From: Streptomyces lacrimifluminis
Lineage (GTDB): Bacteria > Actinomycetota > Actinomycetes > Streptomycetales > Streptomycetaceae
Assembly: GCF_014646095.1 (NCBI RefSeq)
Contig: NZ_BMMU01000016.1
Coordinates: forward strand, 1 to 52,639
Direction: 5' to 3'
Length of the DNA stretch: 52,639 bases
The notes under the pieces: generated by a model
The model's input: only the letters and a program-made list of their open reading frames with translations
What the model was told of the DNA's origin: nothing
Databases searched by the model: none
Shown: piece after piece, positions 1 through 7,058 of the stretch
How the letters are laid out: the number at the start of each line of letters is the position of its first letter
Position numbering within the stretch: position 1 is the first letter of the stretch
Translations under genes and position numbers: made by a program

Positions 1-461
1 TGGCCGGACAGCACTGAGTGGTCCGGGAAGGCCGAAAGGTTGCCGCGCTCGCGAAGATTCACAGAAACCTTCTCCACTGGTTCAAGGCCCACGGACGGCC
101 CGGGCCCGCGCCGTCGGCACGAATTCAGAGGGAAAGCGACCACGGCGGAGACACGCGGTGGAGGAGGAGCCGGGCAACGGGAGTCTCATCAGGGGTTGCC
201 GGCTTGCGACAGAGGGACGGGGTCCGGCGGTGACGACACGTCACGATCGGGCAGGCGTGCTGCGAGGAGAAGCCGCCAACACGTGGCAGACACGTGCGGG
301 GGACCACGGGGAGCACCGGCGAACCACTCGACCGTTCACCAGGCCCCGACACCGCTCCGTCGCAGGTCAGCCGGAAAACAAGGCCTGGATGCCCTTGGTT
401 CCCAAGCCCAGCGTGCGGACGGCGCTGACACAGACGATGCCCTCCGATACGGTCCGGAGCC
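1..461. other. No recognisable gene
   Basis: Several short open frames overlap here on both strands, but none has a convincing ribosome binding site or a protein I recognise. High GC makes such open frames expected. The right end is the upstream region of the Nudix gene. The left edge is cut by the window, so a promoter or gene end belonging to a neighbour cannot be excluded. Confidence 0.5.
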
Positions 462-869
462 ATGGCGAATGACAACGGTGTGCCGGAGAAGGTGGCGTGG
501 ATCCTGGTTCGGGACGATCGGGTGTTGGTGACGCGTAGTCACGGCAGAGATCGCTTCTACTTCCCGGGTGGTCATCGTGAGCCGGGCGAGTCCGACAGCG
601 AGACCCTGCTGCGGGAGATCGACGAGGAACTGCGGGCGACGATCGACCCCGGTTCCATGGTGCACTTCGGCACTTTCGAGATCGGCGAGGGCCATCCGGA
701 TCACGACCCCTTCCGGATGATCTGTTACACCGCCGCTCACCGCGGTGAGCTGACCCCGTCGAGGGAGATCGCCGAGAAGGCGTGGTTCCGCTACGCCGAT
801 CGGGACCGGGTCTCGGCCGTCGACGAGATGGCTTTCGACGCGCTTCACGAGGCCGGGCGGCTTTCCTGA
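462..869 (+). CDS. Nudix hydrolase
   Basis: This 135-residue protein is the size of a single Nudix domain, a family that hydrolyses nucleoside diphosphates linked to another moiety, using Mg or Mn. The Nudix box runs from about residue 37 to 59 and fits G-x5-E-x7-R-E-U-x-E-E: Gly37, Glu43, Arg51-Glu52, Glu55-Glu56. The consensus glycine after the EE pair is replaced by Arg58. No extra substrate-specifying domain is present, so the substrate cannot be named. The ATG at 462 follows CCGGAG closely. The gene stands alone; about 290 bp without a clear gene follow it. Family assignment is secure, substrate unknown. Confidence 0.88.
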   Translation: MANDNGVPEKVAWILVRDDRVLVTRSHGRDRFYFPGGHREPGESDSETLLREIDEELRATIDPGSMVHFGTFEIGEGHPDHDPFRMICYTAAHRGELTPSREIAEKAWFRYADRDRVSAVDEMAFDALHEAGRLS

Positions 870-1156
870 AAAAGGCCGTCCCACGGAGAGGGACGTGCAC
901 AGGTACAAGCCGTATCCGGCGCCCGATCTGCTTGCGGGTTCGAGGGCTGCTGGACCTGCGCGCATATGTACCTGGTGGCCTGTCCCCCGTGCGCCGAAGG
1001 GGAGTTGGAGCCGCTCAGCTGGTGAGACTCCGCCACTGACGAGGACGCCGCACCCCGCGTGCCCATGCTGGCCGATACCAACGGCCCCGAGCATCGGCCC
1101 CGCCCCACGAGCCCGGCGGACCGGACGCGTCAACCACTGCCCGTCCTCCACCCCGC
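870..1156. other. Intergenic, no gene seen
   Basis: This stretch lies between the Nudix gene and the convergent hypothetical gene. Open frames exist on both strands, but their translations are Arg/Pro-rich shadows. A CCGTCCC/GGGACG hairpin just after the Nudix stop could help termination. I see nothing else. Confidence 0.4.
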
Positions 1157-1486
1157 TCAGGGCGAAGGTACGAAACCTGCCGACTGGTCGAGGTGGAACG
1201 GGGACCCGGGATCCGTCGGGGTCCAACCCTCGTGCAGGGCACGGCCGATGGCCCCGGCGACGTCGGACGGCAGGACGGGCTTCGCCTCGCGGCCGAACCA
1301 GTCGCTCGGGTGCGGCTGGTCGGTGGTGACCAGGAGCGTTGTTCCAGAAGTGTCCGCGTGCTCGACCGCATACGTGCACGGTGTCCAGGACAGGGCCTGG
1401 GAGTAGGTCGGCCAGCGCCGCAGCCGCCAGCGGTAGGCCGTGCCGTCGACGACAATGCGCCGTGCGCCCTTGCGACCCAGCGCCAT
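1157..1486 (-). CDS. Small conserved hypothetical protein
   Basis: The 109-residue product begins with a basic segment (MALGRKGARRIVVDGTAYRW) of a kind I associate with small conserved Streptomyces proteins of unknown function. It has no signal peptide or membrane helix and looks cytoplasmic. Trp, His and Asp residues are plentiful in the second half, for example around the SDWFGREAKPVLPSDVAGAI stretch. The start is supported by AGGAG about nine bases upstream on the minus strand. It is convergent with the Nudix gene. No function can be assigned. Confidence 0.65.
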   Translation of the reverse strand: MALGRKGARRIVVDGTAYRWRLRRWPTYSQALSWTPCTYAVEHADTSGTTLLVTTDQPHPSDWFGREAKPVLPSDVAGAIGRALHEGWTPTDPGSPFHLDQSAGFVPSP

Positions 1487-1685
1487 GACTCCCGTCTCCT
1501 GTCCCTCGACACGGAGGATGTCGGCGAGCCGGCTTCGGTCGCCGGTGTCATTCTCCGTCCCGTTCGGCGTCGTTCATGCCGGTGAGGCGAGGTCGGCTGT
1601 CACCGGTCCGGCGGCGACTCGGCACCGGGCGGCGCGCCGCCCGAAACGACTGCGAGTTGTCTGCCCGGCCCGTATGGTTTCCGCC

Positions 1686-2051
1686 ATGTTCGAGACGATC
1701 CGTTGGCGCTGTCACGTCCACGCGAACGACCGCCGCGCCGCCGAGCGGGTGGTTGGGCGTCTTGCGGCTCGGTTGGATCGTCCCGTTGAGATCGAGAGCT
1801 ATGAGCGGTACTGCAGGTTCCCCGAGCTCGCCGTGTTGCGGCTGGTATCTCCGCTCGGGTGCCCTACTCCAGAACATGCGCTGATGGCCGTTCTCGAGAG
1901 CGCGTGGAAGATCGCGACGCCCTGGAGCCTCGGCGACCAAGGACCGGGCAACCACCATGAGTTCGAGGGCATCGCGGCTGCCAACATCGGTGCGCGCTTC
2001 AGCGTCCCGGGCATCGAGTGGATGGAGTTCCACGTCACCGATCGGACGTGA
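1686..2051 (+). CDS. Hypothetical cytoplasmic protein, 121 aa
   Basis: The open frame extends upstream to 1440, but that part is Arg/Pro-rich and overlaps the upstream region of the preceding gene, so I place the start at ATG 1686. From there the protein reads MFETIRWRCHVHANDRRAAE and continues as a compact alpha/beta-like sequence with few low-complexity segments, ending MEFHVTDRT. There is no signal peptide or membrane helix. I do not recognise the family. The pectate lyase gene converges on it. Confidence 0.55.
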   Translation: MFETIRWRCHVHANDRRAAERVVGRLAARLDRPVEIESYERYCRFPELAVLRLVSPLGCPTPEHALMAVLESAWKIATPWSLGDQGPGNHHEFEGIAAANIGARFSVPGIEWMEFHVTDRT

Positions 2052-2167
2052 GCGCCGTAAGTCCAATGGGCCCCCGGTCACCCCCAGGTCCGCGACCTGA
2101 AGGCGCCGGGAGCGTGTACGCACAGTCTGATTCAGCCTCGTACGAGAGACGGGAAGAGGCGGCCCCC

Positions 2168-3733
2168 CTACCCCCCGAACGTCACCCCCAGCCGCCCGTC
2201 CGAAGCGAACGACCAGTGCAGGGCGCCCGTGTACGACGAGCACCTCGGCCCGTTGCTCCCCGACCAGAACTGGTTCGTCGTGTCGGAGTTGCCGATGATC
2301 CGGTCGTTCGTGCCGCCGGCGCCGCGGCATGACGTGTTCGTGCGGAAGACCGATGTGCCGCCGTCGAAGTTGAAGTTGCGTTCCGTGCTGTCGATGCTGA
2401 CGTTGTCCGACACCGTCATCGTGCCGGGGTTGCTGTTCCAGGTGAAGCCGTGTTTGCCGTTGTCGTAGGCGATGCTGCGGCGGACGGTGTGGTTGACGGC
2501 GATGTCGTCGCCGCCGAGCTTGTAGCCGTTGCGGTCGCCGTTGCCGGCCTGGGAGCCGTCGGTGAGGGTGCCGTTCCGGTAGGCGAGGGAGTCCTCGATC
2601 GTCACCGGGCCGATGGGGCCGGTGTCGGTCTTGGTGTAGAGGTCCCAGCCGTCGTCGATGTTGTGGTGCGCGACGCAGTAGCGGAAGACGTTGCCGGAGC
2701 CGGTGGTGAGCTTGGCCGCGAAGCCGTCCGCGTCCTCGCCGTCCGAGTCGGCGTTGTCGTGGGACTCGGCGCTCAGGATCAGGTTGCTGGCCGGCCAGTT
2801 GGCGGCCGGGGTGGTGGAGGCGATGCGGCCGAGCTGGAGTCCCGTGTCGCGGTTGAAGCGGGTCACCGTGCGCTCGATGACGTTGTTGCTGCCGCCGACG
2901 TAGATGCCGTTGTCACCGGCGCGTTCGACGACGAGGCCCTTGATGTGCCAGTGGTTGGCGTTCAGTTGGAGGCCTCGGTTCGATGAACTCTCCGTCTGCG
3001 CCGAGAAGTTGAGGACCGGGGTCTCGCCCGGGTAGGCGGCCAGCGTGGTGCGGGCGGAGGCCGTGCCGTTGTTGCCGGCCGGGATCGTGACCGTGGAGGC
3101 GTGGTGGTACGTGCCTCCGCGGACGTAGATCGTTCCGCCCGCGGTGATGCGGCTGATCGCCGAGGTGAGGGTGGTGGGCGCCGACGACGTGCCCGCCGCA
3201 CCGTCGGTGCCGGACGGGGACACATACAGGGCGGAGGCCGTCGGCGGAGGTGTGGTGCCGCCGTCCGGGACGTTCGCGTCGAGGTGGTCGATGTTGGGGA
3301 GGCCTGCGGCGGCCGTCGGGTTGAGGCGGACGGTGTTGCTGCCCGCGACCACCGGCACGGTCAGGGTCTTTGTCGTCCATCCCGTCCACGTGCCGGTGCC
3401 CTCGAAGGTCGCCGTCGTGACCGTCGTGCCGTTCACGACGACGCTCACGGCGCGGGCGGTGGTGGTGCCGTTGGCGAAGCGGACGCCCAGTGTCGCCGTG
3501 CCCGATGCGGGTGCGGACACGGTGAACTGGGCATACGAGCCAGCCGAGTTGGTGCCGTTGCAGAATCCGCTGCCGGAGTAGCCGTTCCAGTCGGAGTCGA
3601 TGGTGCCGGTGCAGACCGCCGGCGCGGTCTCGGCCTCGTACCGCGTGGTCGCGGCCTGTGCCGTGGTGCCGGAGAGCGCGACGAGGGTGCCTGCCAGCAG
3701 GCCGACACACGCCATGACGGGTCTCAGTTGCAT
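2168..3733 (-). CDS. Secreted pectate lyase, PL9-like, with carbohydrate-binding module
   Basis: This 521-residue secreted enzyme probably cleaves pectate by beta-elimination outside the cell. A Sec signal peptide ends at about Ala27 (AQA-A). Residues about 30-155 form a CBM6/35-like beta-sandwich starting with YEAE and ending in IDHLDAN. A Thr/Pro linker follows, then a right-handed beta-helix. The helix carries motifs known from PL9 enzymes: DADGFAAKL near 333-340, DDGWDLY near 358-364 (calcium-site aspartates) and NGYKLGGDD near 402-410 (candidate catalytic lysine). The minus-strand ATG has GGAGA about seven bases upstream. A LacI-type palindrome lies about 60 bp upstream, suggesting induction by plant cell-wall sugars. 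The PL9 call is from motif memory; substrate specificity is inferred. Confidence 0.85.
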   Translation of the reverse strand: MQLRPVMACVGLLAGTLVALSGTTAQAATTRYEAETAPAVCTGTIDSDWNGYSGSGFCNGTNSAGSYAQFTVSAPASGTATLGVRFANGTTTARAVSVVVNGTTVTTATFEGTGTWTGWTTKTLTVPVVAGSNTVRLNPTAAAGLPNIDHLDANVPDGGTTPPPTASALYVSPSGTDGAAGTSSAPTTLTSAISRITAGGTIYVRGGTYHHASTVTIPAGNNGTASARTTLAAYPGETPVLNFSAQTESSSNRGLQLNANHWHIKGLVVERAGDNGIYVGGSNNVIERTVTRFNRDTGLQLGRIASTTPAANWPASNLILSAESHDNADSDGEDADGFAAKLTTGSGNVFRYCVAHHNIDDGWDLYTKTDTGPIGPVTIEDSLAYRNGTLTDGSQAGNGDRNGYKLGGDDIAVNHTVRRSIAYDNGKHGFTWNSNPGTMTVSDNVSIDSTERNFNFDGGTSVFRTNTSCRGAGGTNDRIIGNSDTTNQFWSGSNGPRCSSYTGALHWSFASDGRLGVTFGG

Positions 3734-3793
3734 CGTGGTTCTCCATCTCCAGGGCGGTTGGATCGGTGAGGGATCAGTTGCCGGACCGGATTG

Positions 3794-3805
3794 GAAAGCG
3801 CTTTC
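3794..3805. promoter_or_regulatory. LacI-type operator upstream of pectate lyase
   Basis: GAAAGCGCTTTC is a perfect 12-bp palindrome centred on CG/GC, the form bound by LacI-family repressors in actinobacteria. It lies 61-72 bp upstream of the pectate lyase start and over 200 bp from the divergent RTX gene, so the lyase is the likely target. No lacI-family gene occurs in the window. Confidence 0.65.
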
Positions 3806-4030
3806 TCCCGGAAGTTAGAGGGGCTGTCCTGGGCGCGTCAATAGACGCGTACTTGATCGTCGTTCACATGCGTGGACGCTCGGGAGGGTGTCGGGCACTC
3901 CACCTGCCCGAATGTTTGGCCGTCCGCTTGTGCGGGCCGACACAACCCAGGGCGCACTCCGGCTGTCTCACATGGCGTCACGGAATTCTGAATTGCCCCA
4001 AATACCCATGTGACCCTGGAGGTTACGCAG

Positions 4031-4891
4031 ATGTTCTCTTCCCCCACCGGCCGTCGGACGACCCGCGCCGCATCGGCATCGGCGCTCGTGTTGGCCCTCG
4101 GCGCCGGCCTGGCGGCCGTTCCGCTCGCGCTGGCTGGGACCGCCGGTGCCGCGACGCCGTCCGCCAAGGCCGAAGTCAGCTTCAACGACCGGGAGTTCAC
4201 CTACACGGCCGCCGCCGGCCAGACCAACAAGGCGACCGTCACCGAGTCCAACGCCAACGCCACGGACATCACCTTCGTCATCGACGACGTCGTTCCGATC
4301 AGTGTCGGGCGCGGGTGCGTCTACCCCAGCGCCGCCGACCACACGAAGGTCGCGTGCACCGTCGTCACCGAGGACAGCCAGAGCCCGTACCAGATCATGC
4401 GGATGTACCTCGGCGACGGCAATGACGTGGTCGACTTCACCAACAAGAGCAACGAGACCTACCTCACCACCGCGTTCATCCTCGGCGCGGGCAAGGACAA
4501 GCTGACCGGCCGGGGCAGCCTCGCCGGCAACTTCGTGGACGGTGGGACAGGCGACGACACCATCAACGCGGGTGACTCGTTGCTCGCGGACGGCGGCGAC
4601 GGCAACGACACCCTCACCTCCTCCAACGGGACCGCGCAGGGCGGCAAGGGCAACGACGTGATCCGCGGCACCGCGGGGGCCGAGGACCTGCGCGGTGACG
4701 ACGGCAACGACACGATCTACGGCGGCGCCGGCAACGACCACATTTCCGGCGGCAAGGGCAACGACGTCCTGTACGGCAACGCCGGCGTCGACTACATCTG
4801 GGGCAACAGCGGCAACGACAAGCTGTACGGCGGCGCCGGCAGGGACGTCCTCTCGGGTGGCCCGGGCACGAACGTCGTACGTCAGGACTGA
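4031..4891 (+). CDS. Secreted calcium-binding RTX-repeat protein
   Basis: This 286-residue exported protein has a Sec signal peptide ending near Ala40 (GTAGA-A). About 130 residues of unassigned beta-rich sequence with a Cys pair follow, then tandem RTX nonapeptides (GGxGNDxLx, for example GGAGNDHISGGKGNDVLYG) from about residue 175 to the end. RTX repeats bind calcium between turns of a parallel beta-roll, so the protein should fold outside the cell. No catalytic domain is visible. An in-frame GTG at 4010 is possible, but GGAGG at 4018-4022 is eight bases before ATG 4031 and decides the start. The gene is divergent from the pectate lyase and ends at a strong hairpin. Confidence 0.85.
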   Translation: MFSSPTGRRTTRAASASALVLALGAGLAAVPLALAGTAGAATPSAKAEVSFNDREFTYTAAAGQTNKATVTESNANATDITFVIDDVVPISVGRGCVYPSAADHTKVACTVVTEDSQSPYQIMRMYLGDGNDVVDFTNKSNETYLTTAFILGAGKDKLTGRGSLAGNFVDGGTGDDTINAGDSLLADGGDGNDTLTSSNGTAQGGKGNDVIRGTAGAEDLRGDDGNDTIYGGAGNDHISGGKGNDVLYGNAGVDYIWGNSGNDKLYGGAGRDVLSGGPGTNVVRQD

Positions 4892-4952
4892 CGGTCAGTC
4901 CCGACGGTCGTAGCACGTCACAGGGCTGAGCACACCTGGCGCGCACGCCGCG

Positions 4953-4979
4953 GAGGCCCCGGATTCACTCCGGGGCCTC
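4953..4979 (+). terminator. Hairpin terminator between convergent genes
   Basis: GAGGCCCCGG at 4953-4962 pairs perfectly with CCGGGGCCTC at 4970-4979 across a 7-nt loop. It lies 61 bp after the RTX gene stop and faces the convergent lysyl-oxidase gene, so it may serve both strands. There is no U-tract, as is usual in Streptomyces. Confidence 0.75.
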
Positions 4980-4996
4980 TGGTGTCGGGGCAGGCC

Positions 4997-5022
4997 TGGT
5001 CGGACGTACGGGATCGAACCGC
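4997..5022 (-). other. tRNA 3'-end-like fragment (T-arm plus CCA)
   Basis: On the minus strand this reads GGTTCGATCCC followed by CGTACGTCCGACCA, resembling a tRNA T-loop, acceptor 3' strand and CCA. A full tRNA cannot be drawn: the T-to-CCA spacing is one base short, and the matching 5' acceptor strand would fall inside the neighbouring coding sequence. It may be an old integration-site remnant or chance. Confidence 0.25.
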
Positions 5023-5054
5023 TGCCTCGGCCAGGCGGGGAAGGCCCGAGTCGG

Positions 5055-6869
5055 TTACTTCACGTCGATCAGGTCGTGCGGCGGGACCGTCACCGTCCGC
5101 GCGCCCTCGGTGCCGCCGAGGATCACCTTGCGCAGGGCGACGTTGTTGTTCAGGTCGGTCTCCTGGAGGCGCTTCTCCGGGTTGGCGATGACCTGGATGT
5201 AGTACGTGCCGTTCGGGAGGCCGGTGATGTCGAAGGACTGGCCCGGGCGGTACTGGGTGTACGTGTCACCGGAGCCGACGTCCAGGACCTCACGTACCGA
5301 GAGCGAGTTCTTCTCGCCGCACGCCGTCGACAGGTCGGTGTTGTACGGGTGCCAGTTGGCGTTCTTCACCGTGTAGTCGATGGCGTCGGTGTTGGCCAGG
5401 CAGAACGCCTCCTTGCCGCTGCGCACCTCCTTGGTCTGGTCGGCGCTCAGGAGGCGGTAGCTGGCGAAGTCCGTGAAGTGCCAGTGCTCGTGGCCGATCC
5501 GCGGGTCCCACTCCATGGTGCCGGTCGGTGTGTAGCCGACCTGCTTGCCGTTCGCGTCGTAGAAGTACTGGTAGGCGTCCATCAGGCCCTTGCCCTGCTG
5601 GCGGAAGCCGTCCACGACGAGCGGGGCCGGGCCCGCGTTCCAGACGTTCGCGCTGAACGCCAGGTAGTCCTTGCCGGGTATGTCCCCGTCCTCGCCGTCC
5701 GTGATGGCGATGTCCCACGCCGGCAGTGAACGCAGGTCCGGCTTGGGCACGTTCGCCGGTACGCCCGCCCTGCCCGTGGGCCGCTTGGCGGCGGCCTTCA
5801 GCCCGGGCGCGACGCGCGAACCGTCGGTGTGGCCCGGACCGTCCCCCAGGTGATGTGCCCTGCCCCGGTCCACGAGCGCGTTGGGCAAGGCCGGGAGGGT
5901 GGGCATGTCCGCACCGCGCGGACCGTAGTGGTGCGACGCGAGCGGGGCGGAGGGCTGGCCCGCCTGAGCCGCATCGGCCCCATGGGTTCCATGGGTTCCA
6001 TGGGTTCCATGGGTTCCATGAGCTCCGTGTCCTCCTCCTTGGTGGGCGGAGGATCGTGCGGTCCGGCCCTCTCCACCGCCGCCACGGGTGCCGCCGCCTT
6101 CCTCGGTCGGCGGCAGCACCGTCACCTTGATGGTCGGCTGGTCATTGGGGATGCCGAACAGGTCGCGGTACACCTTCCCGACCGACACCTTGGCCGTGTA
6201 CTCGCCCACCGGCAGATCCACCGGCTTCGCGTAGTCGATCACGCTGGCGTTGGTGGCCCAGCCCTTCTCCACGCCCCACACGCTGCCCAGCGTGAACGGG
6301 TTGGTGGAGCAGCCCTCCGGGAAGTGCGAGGTCGCCGGGGCGTCCGGGCGGATGCGTCCGGAGGCGTTGTTCGGGCAGAACGTGCCCTTGTTCTTGGCGA
6401 CTTCCTGTCCTGCCTCGTTCCTGAACGACACCTCCAGGAAGCCGGGCAGGCCCGTGAAGTCCTTCACCATCCCGGGAGGCAGTCTCTTCGCCGTTGCCTT
6501 GCCGCCCTTGCGGATGATCTGCTCGGCGATCACCGGGTCCTTGTACGACTTCCGGGTCACCTTGAACTCCAGTGGTACGTCGTCCACGGTGATGTACGTT
6601 GCGAGGTCCAGGTAGACGCCGGGTTCCCCCTCCCAGCGTTCGGCCGTCACGGAGTCCGTCGCGGCCAGGAGCCTGAGCTTCGGCTTCGTGGGCGCGGCGC
6701 TGGAAGCCGCCCCGGCCCCGGGCGCCGCTCCGGCGACGGACACGACGACGGCCAGCGCCGCCCCCGCGGCGAGCGCCGAGTGCTTTACGCGGTTGTTGCT
6801 GCGCCGGCTGTCGCCATTGCCGGTGTTCGTGGTGGTACTGGTGGTGGTGCTGTGCTGCTGAGTGGTCAT
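5055..6869 (-). CDS. Secreted lysyl-oxidase-like copper protein
   Basis: The C-terminal part (about residues 370-604) resembles the lysyl oxidase family, copper amine oxidases that convert peptidyl lysine to an aldehyde. The key sight is the copper-ligand cluster GHEHWHF near residues 457-463. The N-terminus has a charged segment, then a hydrophobic Ala/Val stretch at about 31-50, so the protein is probably exported. A beta-rich domain occupies residues about 60-250. A Gly/His linker with (HGT)n repeats at about 281-296 separates the two. I chose ATG 6869 because GAGG lies just upstream; the frame extends to 6983 without a better start. The gene lies 190 bp downstream of the ECF sigma gene on the same strand, a possible regulatory link. 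Enzyme activity is inferred. Confidence 0.82.
   Translation of the reverse strand: MTTQQHSTTTSTTTNTGNGDSRRSNNRVKHSALAAGAALAVVVSVAGAAPGAGAASSAAPTKPKLRLLAATDSVTAERWEGEPGVYLDLATYITVDDVPLEFKVTRKSYKDPVIAEQIIRKGGKATAKRLPPGMVKDFTGLPGFLEVSFRNEAGQEVAKNKGTFCPNNASGRIRPDAPATSHFPEGCSTNPFTLGSVWGVEKGWATNASVIDYAKPVDLPVGEYTAKVSVGKVYRDLFGIPNDQPTIKVTVLPPTEEGGGTRGGGGEGRTARSSAHQGGGHGAHGTHGTHGTHGTHGADAAQAGQPSAPLASHHYGPRGADMPTLPALPNALVDRGRAHHLGDGPGHTDGSRVAPGLKAAAKRPTGRAGVPANVPKPDLRSLPAWDIAITDGEDGDIPGKDYLAFSANVWNAGPAPLVVDGFRQQGKGLMDAYQYFYDANGKQVGYTPTGTMEWDPRIGHEHWHFTDFASYRLLSADQTKEVRSGKEAFCLANTDAIDYTVKNANWHPYNTDLSTACGEKNSLSVREVLDVGSGDTYTQYRPGQSFDITGLPNGTYYIQVIANPEKRLQETDLNNNVALRKVILGGTEGARTVTVPPHDLIDVK
5981..6025 (-). 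repeat. 9-bp tandem repeat coding (HGT)n
   Basis: CATGGGTTC repeats four times perfectly at 5981-6016, with a degenerate fifth copy to 6025. On the minus strand it encodes His-Gly-Thr units in the linker of the lysyl-oxidase-like protein. It is in frame, so copy-number changes would alter linker length, not frame. The histidines could bind copper. Confidence 0.9.
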
Positions 6870-7058
6870 CGGTTCCTCGTCGGCCAGTGCCATGGTCAAG
6901 TGGCATCGGACTGGACACAGCCCACAACCGGCCGACATACGCACGGACGCGCCCCAACGCGTCCAGACCGGATCTGTGAGCAACCTGTGAGACAGGCGAA
7001 GCCGTGTCCGGGTTGCTCGGCGAGGAAAAAATCAACCGAAAGCGGTGCGACCGCCCGA

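Noticed and set aside
4997..5070. A complete tRNA gene on the minus strand
   Set aside because: No D-arm, anticodon arm or matching 5' acceptor strand can be drawn, and the 5' half would lie inside coding sequence.
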